NCBI GenBank assembly: GCA_964345925.1
Contig: CAYFSP010000008.1
Coordinates: forward strand, 1-47,646
Direction: 5' to 3'
DNA from: Miniphocaeibacter sp964345925
GTDB lineage: Bacteria > Bacillota > Clostridia > Tissierellales > Peptoniphilaceae
DNA: 47,646 nucleotides
In this document: piece after piece, positions 1 to 8,759 of the stretch
How the letters are laid out: every line of letters starts with the position of its first letter
How positions within the stretch are numbered: the stretch's first letter is position 1
The notes under the pieces: model-generated
Told to the model about the DNA's origin: nothing
The model's database searches: none
Seen by the model: the letters and a program-made list of their open reading frames with translations, nothing else
Translations under genes and position numbers: made by a program

Positions 1-429
1 TTTCTTTTAATATTTCAAAAAAATCTTCAAGCTTAATTCCTTCATTTATCATCTGGTAAAAATCTTCTCTAATTATAAAGCTATCCTTATTTATATTATG
101 ATTGTCGGTTAAAATACCTCTTACAGTCTTCTTAATATCCTCTATATAATATTTATCTAAAATAAAATCTAGTATGTCTTTATAATTTGATGACAAATAT
201 GGTTTAAGCCTATTTAACAAAGATAATCTCCCTTTTTCAAACTAAGTTCCACTTCACTTGGAAAACTTTGTTCTTTATTATCAATTAAATTTTTATTAAA
301 TAAAAAGTTTTTAATATCTTTAAAGGAGTTTAAATTTAATATTTCATCATATTCATCATTGTTTAGTAAACTTTTCTTCATATGGGAAATCTTTGTATTT
401 ACTGCAGAAAAATCTTTTGTTGATCCCAT
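1..429 (-). pseudogene. ntpC: V-type ATP synthase subunit C, frameshifted and cut by the window edge
   Basis: The N-terminal 71 residues (start ATG at 429, opening MGSTKDFSAVNTKI) resemble the AC39/subunit C family, which joins the V1 motor to the membrane rotor of V-type ATPases. The frame stops at 214. From about position 230 leftward a second frame stays open to the window edge and continues the protein (reading RLSLLNRLKPYL, then KDILDFILDKYY). Adding one base in the AAAAAGGG run at about 226-233 would join the frames as SLKKG-RLSLLNR. The gene starts one base after the upstream stop codon, so the two are co-transcribed. The break may be a real mutation or a homopolymer sequencing error; the sequence alone cannot decide. 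The gene continues beyond position 1. Confidence 0.75.
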
Positions 430-750
430 CTAATCACTACCTTCTAGAAAATATTCGTCAAATATTTTACTTAACAATCTTTCCTTATTCTCTAAATATT
501 TTTTGTTTACTTCATCATATTTTCTATTGGTCAAATCATGTTCGCGATTTTTAAATTCCTCTACCATCTCTTTTGACTTTAAAATATAATCATTTTTTTC
601 TCTTAAAAAATCTTCTTCATATTTTTTTCTTAATCTTTCTTCCCTATCTTTATAATCTAAATTTTTTATATTTTTCCTGTTGTTAAATTCCTGTTCCAAA
701 TCATTGATAGACCTGTCTAACTCAATAATTCTATTAATAAATTCATCCAT
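430..750 (-). CDS. V-type ATP synthase peripheral-stalk subunit (G/H-like coiled coil)
   Basis: A 106-residue, highly charged protein with almost continuous heptad-like helix (many E, K, R, N, with regularly spaced L and I) and no membrane segment. Length and composition fit the small stalk subunit (NtpF/AhaH or G type) of V-type ATPases, which braces the catalytic head against the membrane part. The assignment rests mainly on its position: its stop codon is immediately followed by the start of subunit C. The start has a good site, AGAGGTGAG, 7 bases upstream of the ATG at 750. It is the first gene of its operon, behind a promoter at 780-808, so the membrane subunits I and K are not upstream as in many Firmicutes. 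An N-terminal fragment of subunit E is the alternative. Confidence 0.6.
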   Translation of the reverse strand: MDEFINRIIELDRSINDLEQEFNNRKNIKNLDYKDREERLRKKYEEDFLREKNDYILKSKEMVEEFKNREHDLTNRKYDEVNKKYLENKERLLSKIFDEYFLEGSD

Positions 751-779
751 GAATTTCTCACCTCTTATCTACAAAGGTA

Positions 780-808
780 ATCTTAAACACATTTTTGATT
801 TTTGTCAT
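780..808 (-). promoter_or_regulatory. Sigma-A promoter of the V-ATPase operon
   Basis: On the minus strand ATGACA (803-808) and TAAGAT (780-785) are separated by exactly 17 bases, about 30 bases before the start codon at 750. Confidence 0.6.
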
Positions 809-874
809 TTTTGGCAACGTTTTTATATCATATTTTCTTTAATTATTTAATTTTTGCATTTTTAATAATTATAC

Positions 875-917
875 AAAATAAAAAGACTAAGTAAAAAATT
901 TATTTACTCAGTCTTCA
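875..917 (-). terminator. Intrinsic terminator after the J-domain gene
   Basis: Arms AAGACT-AGTAAA and TTTACTCAGTCTT form a hairpin, followed on the minus strand by a T-rich tract. It lies about 70 bases after the stop codon at 990. No T-run follows on the plus strand. Confidence 0.7.
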
Positions 918-989
918 CACATTATATTACAATATTTAATTTTCCCGTAATCTCTAAATTAATTATTTGTAGAATTATACTTTTTTATA

Positions 990-1808
990 TTAATTTCTAT
1001 TCATTTGATTATATCTATTAATATTTTCTTCGCTTAGGAATTCATATGCTGTATTAATTTTTTGAAACATCTCCGTTGCACCAGGATCTTTATTAATATC
1101 TGGATGGTATTGTTTAGCAAGCTTCCTATAAGCCGTCTTTACTTCATATACATTTGTATTCTCTGGTATACCTAATGTTTTGCAACTTTCCTTATACTTT
1201 GTCCTAAAGTCGTCTAAAGGATTTGAATATCCCTGATTATAACCACCATAACCCTGTTGTCTGCCATATCCACCAAATTGGCTACCAAAGTCCTCATCAT
1301 TCATATTGTAGGTACCATAGTAAAAGTTTCCACCACCTTGGTTGAAGTTTTTGAAAATCTCTTCCCAAAAGTCGTTTTGACTTCTCTGTTGTTCTCTTCT
1401 TTCTCTTTCTTCTCTTTCCTTAGTATCCTTATAATCCTTTGAAAATTCACTATAGGATTTAAAGTTTTCCTTATTATTTATTAAATAATCACCATAATTT
1501 CTTAAAAACTCTATTGCAGAATAGTTAATATATTGTAACCAGCTTACAAATTTTCTTCCAACTATTGGTACCAATACAAAAAACAGCACTACTGGCAATA
1601 TAAAAGATGAATAGGTTATTAAAGCTCCTCCCATTAAAAATGGAAATATGAACATCGAACTACATCCTAAACCTACTACTAGTAATAAAGCCTTTCCCAA
1701 TCTTGAAACAACTGAAACTATTGCCTCTAGTCCATTTATTAAACCACCTATTAAGACTTCTAAAAACCTTGCAAATCCTAATATAAATTTCCCCCAAATT
1801 TTTTTCAT
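990..1808 (-). CDS. Membrane-anchored J-domain (DnaJ-like) protein
   Basis: 272 residues. An amphipathic N-terminus is followed by two hydrophobic segments (about 38-58 and 62-82), a charged K/E/R-rich stretch (about 115-145), a G/Y/Q/N-rich linker (about 150-195), and a C-terminal J domain (about 205-268) with the diagnostic HPD motif at 235-237. J domains stimulate Hsp70 (DnaK) ATPase, so this protein probably recruits DnaK to the cytoplasmic face of the membrane. The G/F- and zinc-finger regions of true DnaJ are missing, so it is not the general co-chaperone. Its ATG overlaps the stop of the upstream zincin gene (ATGA), implying translational coupling. Substrate unknown. Confidence 0.8.
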   Translation of the reverse strand: MKKIWGKFILGFARFLEVLIGGLINGLEAIVSVVSRLGKALLLVVGLGCSSMFIFPFLMGGALITYSSFILPVVLFFVLVPIVGRKFVSWLQYINYSAIEFLRNYGDYLINNKENFKSYSEFSKDYKDTKEREERERREQQRSQNDFWEEIFKNFNQGGGNFYYGTYNMNDEDFGSQFGGYGRQQGYGGYNQGYSNPLDDFRTKYKESCKTLGIPENTNVYEVKTAYRKLAKQYHPDINKDPGATEMFQKINTAYEFLSEENINRYNQMNRN

Positions 1809-2194
1809 TTACCAAACCTTCCCAAATATTTTTTTATATATTCCCTATCTTCAATAACAAGAGAATAATCATTACATTTAAATTCTATATGATGTCTTAA
1901 TTCGTGTATTAAAACATCTTTTATTCTTTCCTTAAATTCTTCCCTTGGAAGATGTCCATAGTTTTTCACCAAGGATCCATAATACATTCTTATTAAATTA
2001 TACATCCTAGTTTTAACATATTCACCATTGATAATCAATGTATTATTTATGCTTTTAGGATGATATTTTATTTCTTCAATTAAAACAATTCCACCATGTA
2101 AATCCTCAAAAAGAACCTCTGGTATTGTTGAAGCAATATCTTCAAGCATCTCCTGTACTTCATCTATTATATATGTATTATTTCTATTTTCCAT
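1805..2194 (-). CDS. Small zincin-type metallopeptidase-like protein
   Basis: 129 residues, with an HELRH motif (97-101) matching the HExxH zinc site of zincins, in the layout of the short Zincin_1 (metallopeptidase family) proteins: an acidic N-terminal helix, a beta section, then the HExxH helix near the C-terminus. There is no signal peptide, so it is cytoplasmic. The start is placed at the ATG at 2194 because a GGAG lies 6 bases upstream; a TTG (2206) and an ATG (2200) further upstream are in frame, but GGAG touches or overlaps them. It overlaps the J-domain gene by 4 bases. Proteolytic activity of this family is not firmly established. Confidence 0.7.
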   Translation of the reverse strand: MENRNNTYIIDEVQEMLEDIASTIPEVLFEDLHGGIVLIEEIKYHPKSINNTLIINGEYVKTRMYNLIRMYYGSLVKNYGHLPREEFKERIKDVLIHELRHHIEFKCNDYSLVIEDREYIKKYLGRFGK

Positions 2195-2215
2195 AATCAT
2201 CTCCAAATATCCATT

Positions 2216-2221
2216 ATTATA
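2216..2221 (-). promoter_or_regulatory. Extended -10 promoter for the zincin/J-domain operon
   Basis: The minus strand reads TGGTATAAT, an extended -10 element, about 22 bases before the start at 2194. No good -35 is seen. The transcript leader would be very short. Confidence 0.45.
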
Positions 2222-2300
2222 CCACGAATATTTTAAAATAAGCTTAAAGATTAATTTTAAATTAAAATAATAAGATTAATGATAATATTAATCACTATGG

Positions 2301-2306
2301 TATAAT
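2301..2306 (+). promoter_or_regulatory. Extended -10 promoter for the MoxR/VWA operon
   Basis: TGGTATAAT on the plus strand is the same extended -10 as the divergent promoter at 2216-2221. It lies 20 bases before the ATG at 2327; the ribosome site AAAGGAG is between them. The -35 region is weak. Confidence 0.5.
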
Positions 2307-2326
2307 ATCTTAGTAAAGGAGATATT

Positions 2327-3235
2327 ATGATAGAATTTTTAAGATCACAAAATATAAGTAATGAATTAATTGATGAAGTAATCAATTTTAAAAAGAAAAA
2401 TAAATCGCTACAGTATATAAATAGAATTCCTAATCCCCATTATAAATATTATGGTAAGGAAATTTGGGAACAAGCAATAAGTGGACTATTACAAGGATCA
2501 AATATACTTTTAACCGGTCCTAAAGCAACAGGTAAAAATGTTTTATGTGATAATTTAGCTAAACTCTTTGAAAGACCTACTTGGAATATTTCATTTCATG
2601 TAAATACTGATAGTACAACTTTAATTGGAACGGACACCTTTAAGGACAATGAAGTTCAATTTAGACCTGGTCCTATTTATGATATTGCCGTAAATGGAGG
2701 GTTTGGAATTCTAGATGAGGTGAATATGGCAAAAAATGATTCCGTTGCTGTAATACATTCTTCTTTAGACTATAGAAGAATAATAGATATTCCAGGATAT
2801 GACAAAATTAAATTAGATGATTCCACTAGATTTATTGGAACTATGAACTATGGATATGCAGGGACTAAAGAATTAAACGAAGCATTAATATCACGTTTTT
2901 TGGTTATCGATATGCCAATGACTGATAAGGAAACATTAAAAAATGTTTTACTTACAGATTATAATTTAACCGATTACGCCCTTGATTTATTTATAAACCT
3001 TTTTTCCGATTTGCAGGATAAGAGTTTAAATTCAGAAATTTCTTCTAAGTCTATAGATTTACGTGGTTTACTTGCAGCCATTGGAACGATGAAAATAGGT
3101 TTAAATGTAAAAAAAGCTCTAGAAATAGGAATAGTCAACAAAACCTTTGATAGTTTTGAACGGGAAATAATTCAAGATATTATCAATAGTTTATTTAAAA
3201 ATAATTTAACAAGTAAGGATATTTTTAAAGGTTAA
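2327..3235 (+). CDS. MoxR/CbbQ-type AAA+ ATPase
   Basis: 302 residues with an AAA_5-type ATPase core: Walker A GPKATGKN (64-71), Walker B ILDE (128-131), sensor-1 Asn in GTMNYG (about 174) and the arginine-finger segment SRF (189-191). The Walker A ends in Asn instead of the usual Ser/Thr. MoxR/NorQ/CbbQ proteins form rings that work with a von Willebrand A partner to activate, remodel or load cofactors into target enzymes. That partner follows one base downstream, so the two form one transcript. The target cannot be read from the sequence; neither Rubisco nor nitric oxide reductase genes are nearby. RBS AAAGGAG with 5-base spacing. Confidence 0.8.
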   Translation: MIEFLRSQNISNELIDEVINFKKKNKSLQYINRIPNPHYKYYGKEIWEQAISGLLQGSNILLTGPKATGKNVLCDNLAKLFERPTWNISFHVNTDSTTLIGTDTFKDNEVQFRPGPIYDIAVNGGFGILDEVNMAKNDSVAVIHSSLDYRRIIDIPGYDKIKLDDSTRFIGTMNYGYAGTKELNEALISRFLVIDMPMTDKETLKNVLLTDYNLTDYALDLFINLFSDLQDKSLNSEISSKSIDLRGLLAAIGTMKIGLNVKKALEIGIVNKTFDSFEREIIQDIINSLFKNNLTSKDIFKG

Positions 3236-3236
3236 A

Positions 3237-5006
3237 ATGGAAAATTTAAATATAAACAGACTAAATAACCTCTCTTGGACCATAGCGAAAAATCATAATT
3301 TTATACCTGATTTCAACATCTTTTCATTAGATGAAGATATTAAAATAAATATATATAAATCTTCATTACTAGGATTTAGTTACGGAAAATTTCATATTGA
3401 AGAAATATATGCCTATCTTAACTACTTGGTTAAGGACAATCCAAATCCACAGGACTACTATAAAATTACAGAGCTTATTCTAGAGAATTATTTTTGGAAT
3501 ATATATGAATTAAAAAGACCAGGTATTGTAGAATATAGAGATTATACATGTAGAATTAAATTTGATAAATATAAGTTTAGAAGACCAGAAAACCTATCAG
3601 AGGAATTGGAGTTTGCTTTTTACAGTAGAAAATCAAAAAAAGTTCCAATAACAAATAATAGAGTTATACTTCTTTTAAATGATATTATGAACAAAGGAGA
3701 AATCCATAGTACATCTTCGTTAATACATCTTCTAGACAAAATAATTAAGAATCATTTCCATCTCCATTTAGATTTTAATTATGAGCAAAATTTAGAGAAC
3801 TCGTTAAAGCAATCTGAAGAAAAGGATAGTAGAGATAGAAATGATGAACCTAAAGTAGAATTTTCACATAATAATCAAGATATTCTCGATAAAGATGAAG
3901 TTGAAGCAGCAGAGTTTAATAAATCCAGCTTTCTTTTTGAGGAAAGGGAATTAAATAAAGAAGAAAAAGAAGAAATTATCAATGTAATCGAAAGTAAAAG
4001 CAATGATAATTACTTGAAAAATTTAGCTGAAGAGGTTTATGGTAAAAGTATTTTAAATAAAATAAATAATTATAATTTAGAAAAGGAAATCTGTACTGGT
4101 ATTCATTATAATATACAAATTCTTATAACTAAAGGTGAATACGGTACAAGTTTAAATGAACAATATAGAGAATCTGAAAAAAAATACAACAAAAAAGAAA
4201 ATTTAGACCATTTCAATAAGAATATATTAATTTATAAAAGATCCATTAGAAAACTAAGAGACGTTTTAAAAAAAGAGTTAATGGCAGATTTAAACGAGAG
4301 TAAATTTCTATCTACAAATGGAAGATTGGACTCTTCTCTAATTTGGAAAGTAAAGTATTTAAGTGATAATAAAATATTTTACAAAGAGTTAAAGGACGAA
4401 TTAGGAACCGTTTCTGTTGATATTCTACTTGATAGCTCTGCTTCTCAAATAGAAAGACAAGAACTTGTTGCTTCTCAAGGGTATATAATTGCTGAAGCAT
4501 TAACGGATTTAAATATCCCTACGAGAGTAACATCCTTTAATAACTTTTATAATGTATTAATATTAAAATCATATAGAGACTATTTTGATTCCAATATTAA
4601 AAACCAAAATATCTTTGAATATAAAGCATCTGGTTCCAATAGAGATGGTTTAGCTATAAAAACAATTAGCCATTATATGGAAAAGACAAATTTTCAGAGA
4701 AAGATTTTAATAGTCTTAAGCGATGGCAAGCCAAATGATAAATTAAATTTAAAAATAATTGGAAATATTAATAAAAAATCCAAGGACTATGTAAGGGAAG
4801 AAGCCATAAAGGATAGTGCAAAAGAGGTTTTTTTAAGTCGTAATAAAGATAATATAGTACTTGGTGTATTTACAGGTGATGCAAAAGATCTACCTAGTGA
4901 AAAAAGGATTTATGGTAATGATTTTGCCTATATTTCAGATATAAATAGATTTTCTGATATTGTTGGAAATTTCATAAAAAATATATTTAAAAACAGTATA
5001 GAATAG
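3237..5006 (+). CDS. VWA-domain partner of the MoxR ATPase (CbbO/NorD/CobT-like)
   Basis: 589 residues. The C-terminal third is a von Willebrand A domain with a complete MIDAS DxSxS motif, DSSAS (399-403), and a later metal Asp in LSDGKPND (about 496). The middle (about 185-330) is charged and low in complexity; the N-terminal part (1-180) is helical and not recognised. There is no signal peptide or membrane segment, so it is cytoplasmic. MoxR AAA+ rings pair with such VWA proteins to deliver mechanical work to a client. The stop codon lies inside the shared terminator at 4990-5022. No client gene was found nearby. Confidence 0.75.
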   Translation: MENLNINRLNNLSWTIAKNHNFIPDFNIFSLDEDIKINIYKSSLLGFSYGKFHIEEIYAYLNYLVKDNPNPQDYYKITELILENYFWNIYELKRPGIVEYRDYTCRIKFDKYKFRRPENLSEELEFAFYSRKSKKVPITNNRVILLLNDIMNKGEIHSTSSLIHLLDKIIKNHFHLHLDFNYEQNLENSLKQSEEKDSRDRNDEPKVEFSHNNQDILDKDEVEAAEFNKSSFLFEERELNKEEKEEIINVIESKSNDNYLKNLAEEVYGKSILNKINNYNLEKEICTGIHYNIQILITKGEYGTSLNEQYRESEKKYNKKENLDHFNKNILIYKRSIRKLRDVLKKELMADLNESKFLSTNGRLDSSLIWKVKYLSDNKIFYKELKDELGTVSVDILLDSSASQIERQELVASQGYIIAEALTDLNIPTRVTSFNNFYNVLILKSYRDYFDSNIKNQNIFEYKASGSNRDGLAIKTISHYMEKTNFQRKILIVLSDGKPNDKLNLKIIGNINKKSKDYVREEAIKDSAKEVFLSRNKDNIVLGVFTGDAKDLPSEKRIYGNDFAYISDINRFSDIVGNFIKNIFKNSIE

Positions 5007-5022
5007 AGCTCTATACTGTTTT
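4990..5022. terminator. Bidirectional terminator between the VWA gene and the ABC permease
   Basis: AAAACAGTATAG (4990-5001) and CTATACTGTTTT (5011-5022) form a perfect 12-bp stem with a 9-base loop. T-rich tracts follow on both strands, serving the convergent operons. Confidence 0.85.
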
Positions 5023-5030
5023 ATTTATAT

Positions 5031-6230
5031 TTATGCCAATATTTCGATAACATTTTTATTCGCTGCAGATTTTGCAGGACTATAGCTAAATATAATTCCT
5101 ATTGAAAGTGAAATTACTAATGCTACTAGTACCGGTCCTGCTTCTATTGAAACAGAGAATGGTAAAAATATTGAAATAATCATTGCTAGTATTAGTCCAA
5201 ATACATAACCTAGTATTCCACCAAATATTGTTACAATAATTCCTTCTAATAAAAACTGCATGGTTATATTTTTTTTAGTAGCTCCAAGTGCCCTTCTTAT
5301 ACCAATTTCTTTCGTACGTTCCGAAACCGATATAAACATCATATTCATCATACCTATTCCTGCTATAAATAAAGATATTCCTCCTATTAAAGCAATAAAC
5401 AAGGTAATACTATCTAATACACTTGAAATTCCATCCATTATTTCACCAAGGTCAACATACATATATGTTCCTAAATTTTTCATAGAACCACTGTTATCTA
5501 AATATTCTACTACTTTTTCTGAAACTTCTTTTACATTTGCACCTTTACTTAAATAAACTGTTATTGTAGTTGCATTTACTTTTTCTCTATTATAAAAATC
5601 ATACGTCTCTTTTGGCATATATACATCATATGATGCTCCGAACATCTCCATTTTGCTTTCAAATACGCCTGCTATAGTATAAGATATGCCTTTTATATCT
5701 ACATTTCTATTAACATAGCTTTTTGTATTTGGAAATAATTTTTCTCCTAAAGAATCACTTATAATTATATCTCTAGTTTTTTTAGAGTTATCTACTGATG
5801 TTAGATTTCTTCCTTCTATAATATTTTGATTCGTCGATTTTTCAATTTTAACCATGGAATTGGACTTGTTATCTCTAGTTACAAGTTCTAAACTCACGTC
5901 GTCTCCCATTATAGATCCTTGCATATCTTCTATTTTTGATACACCTTGTATCTTCTCTATATTTCTTTTATCATTACTATTAAAAAATTCTATATTCTCA
6001 TCATCATATAAGCTGAAATCATTTGCTTGAAAAGAAATAGTTGTTGAAAGTTCGTTACTATCTTCACTTGTAAGGCTGTCTACAACGTAATTCTCAAATC
6101 CCTGTCCTATAGATATAATTGCGATTACTGCTCCTATTCCTATAATTATACCAAGCATTGTTAATATACTTCTTTTTTTATTTCTTTTTATAGCTCCAAA
6201 AGAGTCTGAAAATAATACTGAAAACTTCAT
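5031..6230 (-). CDS. MacB-type ABC transporter permease
   Basis: 399 residues: an N-terminal membrane segment (about 20-45), a large extracytoplasmic MacB-type domain (about 50-265) and a C-terminal FtsX domain with three membrane helices (about 275-395), including the conserved cytoplasmic stretch SERTKEIGIRRALGA. Such permeases do not usually move substrate through the membrane; they transmit force to an extracytoplasmic adaptor, exporting peptides, lipids or toxins. The start codon touches the upstream ATPase stop, and the HlyD-type adaptor precedes that. Substrate unknown; antimicrobial-peptide or toxin efflux is the usual role of this set in Firmicutes. Confidence 0.88.
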   Translation of the reverse strand: MKFSVLFSDSFGAIKRNKKRSILTMLGIIIGIGAVIAIISIGQGFENYVVDSLTSEDSNELSTTISFQANDFSLYDDENIEFFNSNDKRNIEKIQGVSKIEDMQGSIMGDDVSLELVTRDNKSNSMVKIEKSTNQNIIEGRNLTSVDNSKKTRDIIISDSLGEKLFPNTKSYVNRNVDIKGISYTIAGVFESKMEMFGASYDVYMPKETYDFYNREKVNATTITVYLSKGANVKEVSEKVVEYLDNSGSMKNLGTYMYVDLGEIMDGISSVLDSITLFIALIGGISLFIAGIGMMNMMFISVSERTKEIGIRRALGATKKNITMQFLLEGIIVTIFGGILGYVFGLILAMIISIFLPFSVSIEAGPVLVALVISLSIGIIFSYSPAKSAANKNVIEILA

Positions 6231-6907
6231 TATATATCAAACCTTTCTTCTAAATTTCCATCAACCATAAAAAGAACTTTTGTACAATAAGTTGATAGAC
6301 TTCTATCATGTGTAACCATAATTACCGTTGTTTTATTTTCTGTGTTCAATTTTTTAAATATATCCATTATCTCCTTCGATGTTACAGAGTCAAGAGCTCC
6401 CGTTGGCTCATCTGCCAATATGAATTTAGGATTATGTACTATTGCTCTTGCAATAGCCACCCTTTGTTTTTGTCCACCTGAAAGCTGTGTTGGATATTTG
6501 TCTATTTTTTCAGGAATGCCTACACTTTCTAAAGCTTTTAAAACCACTTCTCTAGTCTTCTTTGGATATTTTCCTGCATATAGTAAAGGTAATTCTATAT
6601 TTTCTCTAACTGTATAATTGTCTATTAAATTGAAGTTTTGAAATACAAAACCAACAGATTCATTTCTTATATGAGACAAACTGTAATCACTTTCATTTTT
6701 TATAAGTTTTCCGTCGAAATAATATTCACCTTTGAATTTATTGTCCATAAATCCAATTATATTCATAAGAGTGGATTTACCTGAACCAGATTCACCCATT
6801 ATACCTACAAACTCTCCTTCTTCAACTGTAAAAGTTACATCTTTTAATACATGTAATTTTTCTTCACCGGCAGTATAGGTTTTATTTATTTTCTTTATTT
6901 CTATCAT
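6230..6907 (-). CDS. ABC transporter ATP-binding protein (MacB/LolD family)
   Basis: 225 residues, the usual length for this family. Walker A GESGSGKST (about 37-45), Q-loop FQNFNL, signature LSGGQKQRVAIARA, Walker B FILADEPTGALD and H-loop THDRS are all intact. It powers the permease encoded immediately downstream. It overlaps or abuts both neighbours (1-base contact on each side), so the export genes are translated as a block. Confidence 0.92.
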   Translation of the reverse strand: MIEIKKINKTYTAGEEKLHVLKDVTFTVEEGEFVGIMGESGSGKSTLMNIIGFMDNKFKGEYYFDGKLIKNESDYSLSHIRNESVGFVFQNFNLIDNYTVRENIELPLLYAGKYPKKTREVVLKALESVGIPEKIDKYPTQLSGGQKQRVAIARAIVHNPKFILADEPTGALDSVTSKEIMDIFKKLNTENKTTVIMVTHDRSLSTYCTKVLFMVDGNLEERFDI

Positions 6908-6908
6908 G

Positions 6909-8222
6909 TTAATTCTCCGGATTTGATATTTCTTGAGTCGATTCTATAGTTTCCCCTGTTGTATCCGTCTTTGTACTAACTTCATCAATAATATCTGTTG
7001 CTTCATTTTTTCCCTCTGCTGGAGCATTGGTTTCAACTTCTATTCCTTCAGTTATTCCTTCAATATTTGCAATTATCTCGTCTCCAACTTCTAAACCACT
7101 ATCTAATTTATAAATTCCATCTTCTAATTGAACTTTGATTTCTTTTTTTACCGTCTTACCTTTTTCTACTGTATAAACATAGAATTTACCACTACTTTTT
7201 TCAACAGCTTCCTCTGGTATAAATATATCTTCTTGAGGAAGTTTTATATTTACAGAAAATCCATAATGTATTGGTTCATCAGGTTTTACATCAAAACTAT
7301 AATTTGATACTGAACCACCTGACTGTTGCTGCCCTAAAGCCAATTGAGAATTATCTATTGGAAGTGAGTCAATATAGGTTATAGTTCCGCCTATTCTCTT
7401 ACCTGAGTTTACTATTTCAATATCTACTCTATCCTGTAATGATATTTTTTCATAATCATACTCGGAAATTTTTCCTTTTATAATTATTTCTTTACTTGTT
7501 ATAGCTACTATAGGTTCTCCTCCAGTCATGCCTATACTTGCATTTGCTGCGTCTTTATTCAACTTAACAATTCCACCAACTTTTGCTTTTTCTATATAGT
7601 TAATATTTTCTTTTGCAGAAGCTATTTTTGCATTTATTTCTTCATATTGAGATTTTAATTCTTTTGCCCCTTGTTCTGCCTGTGGAATTGCTACTTCAGC
7701 TGCTTGTGCCTCTGCTTTTGCTGCTTCTAATTCCATTTGTAAACTGGCTATATTTCCTGAACTAGCACCTATATTTGGGTCTATTTCCACTGTTGGTAAG
7801 CTATTAATTTTATTTGTTAAATCATTTATCTTTGAATTAGCTTTACTTAACTGCCCCTTTGCCTTATCCACTTGACTTTGGGCATCTTTATAGGAGCCGT
7901 ACAAATTATTATAATTTCTTTGTAAATCTTTTACAGAATCTTTTACAGCTTTATTTTCATATATAAATAAACTTTGTCCTATTACAACTTCCTCATCATT
8001 TTTTACATAATAATCTACAACTTCACCTTTTGTAGAGTCTAAGTAAATATCTTGACCACTATCCGCTTGGGCTGAACCAGAAAAAGTTATAGGATTTTGT
8101 TCTTGAACTTTATATATATCTACTGTTTTCTTTTTATCACCATTAAAAAATATAGTAATTGCAATAGCTACTATAAAAAACATGGCAACTACAGCTATTA
8201 TAATTTTATTCTTCTTCGCCAT
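6909..8222 (-). CDS. HlyD/MacA-type efflux adaptor
   Basis: 437 residues with one N-terminal membrane anchor (about 7-25), a biotinyl-lipoyl-like half-motif, a long coiled-coil hairpin (about 90-215), the second lipoyl half and beta-barrel domains (about 215-390), and a low-complexity acidic, Thr-rich tail (about 395-437). It is the extracytoplasmic adaptor that couples to the MacB-type permease. In a Gram-positive envelope it reaches into the wall rather than to an outer-membrane channel. It overlaps the upstream membrane-protein gene by 17 bases. The Ser/Thr/Glu-rich tail is unusual and may be a wall spacer. Confidence 0.85.
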   Translation of the reverse strand: MAKKNKIIIAVVAMFFIVAIAITIFFNGDKKKTVDIYKVQEQNPITFSGSAQADSGQDIYLDSTKGEVVDYYVKNDEEVVIGQSLFIYENKAVKDSVKDLQRNYNNLYGSYKDAQSQVDKAKGQLSKANSKINDLTNKINSLPTVEIDPNIGASSGNIASLQMELEAAKAEAQAAEVAIPQAEQGAKELKSQYEEINAKIASAKENINYIEKAKVGGIVKLNKDAANASIGMTGGEPIVAITSKEIIIKGKISEYDYEKISLQDRVDIEIVNSGKRIGGTITYIDSLPIDNSQLALGQQQSGGSVSNYSFDVKPDEPIHYGFSVNIKLPQEDIFIPEEAVEKSSGKFYVYTVEKGKTVKKEIKVQLEDGIYKLDSGLEVGDEIIANIEGITEGIEVETNAPAEGKNEATDIIDEVSTKTDTTGETIESTQEISNPEN

Positions 8223-8733
8223 TATTTTTTTCTACCTCTTCCAATTTTTTATATTTTCCATTTAACATTAATATTCTAACCGATGGTAATGTATTTAAGA
8301 TATATCCAATAATCAATATTGCTCTAGTTACTACTAGTATTATTTTCATTTCTTCTCCTAAGCCGCTTATAGATGAGTTATCTGTGCCACCCATAAAAAA
8401 TGTTCTCATTACCATAATAATACTATAAGCAGTGGCCATTAATCTTAATATGTAAGGAATTACATCGATACCTTCCCCTCTTTCTAATTTACCTTTATTC
8501 TTTAATGCCATAATAATTGTATAAATAAAAATAACCAGTAACACTACTGATACAATAATATCAAAAGTTTTTGGTTGTAAATCCTCTAATGTAATTCCAC
8601 TTTTACTATATATTGCTTTATTTTCTTCATACAAACTAACATAGTCTGTAATAAATATATTTATTAAGCTATAGACTGATAATATAGTACCTATTAAGCT
8701 AATAACTATAAATGTCATATTCCATGTTTTCAT
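8206..8733 (-). CDS. Four-helix membrane protein of unknown function, first main gene of the export operon
   Basis: 175 residues with four predicted membrane helices (about 5-30, 54-80, 92-115, 130-155) and a charged C-terminal tail rich in E and K. Not recognised as a named family. Its ATG at 8733 has no purine-rich ribosome site of its own; instead it overlaps the stop codon of a 9-codon ORF (8730-8759) that has a strong site. It overlaps the HlyD-type gene by 17 bases, so it probably belongs to the exporter, perhaps as a sensor or immunity component; that role is inference. Confidence 0.65.
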   Translation of the reverse strand: MKTWNMTFIVISLIGTILSVYSLINIFITDYVSLYEENKAIYSKSGITLEDLQPKTFDIIVSVVLLVIFIYTIIMALKNKGKLERGEGIDVIPYILRLMATAYSIIMVMRTFFMGGTDNSSISGLGEEMKIILVVTRAILIIGYILNTLPSVRILMLNGKYKKLEEVEKNNGEEE

Positions 8734-8759
8734 TTTTTTGTAATTTTTTCTATTAACAT
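8730..8759 (-). CDS. Possible 9-residue upstream ORF coupled to the membrane-protein gene
   Basis: The minus strand has GGAG 8 bases before an ATG at 8759, then nine codons (MLIEKITKK) and a TGA that overlaps the next gene's start as ATGA. This is the only good ribosome site in the leader, suggesting the downstream gene is translated by coupling. Translation itself is not proven. Confidence 0.4.
   Translation of the reverse strand: MLIEKITKK

Noticed and set aside
220..240. Programmed -1 frameshift site in ntpC
   Set aside because: The run is GAAAAAGGG; the 0-frame codons do not form a slippery X-XXY-YYZ heptamer, so a mutation or sequencing error is simpler.
1257..1857. Plus-strand open frames opposite the J-domain gene
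   Set aside because: They are antisense to a clear J-domain coding region, lack ribosome sites and show low-complexity Ser/Phe translations.
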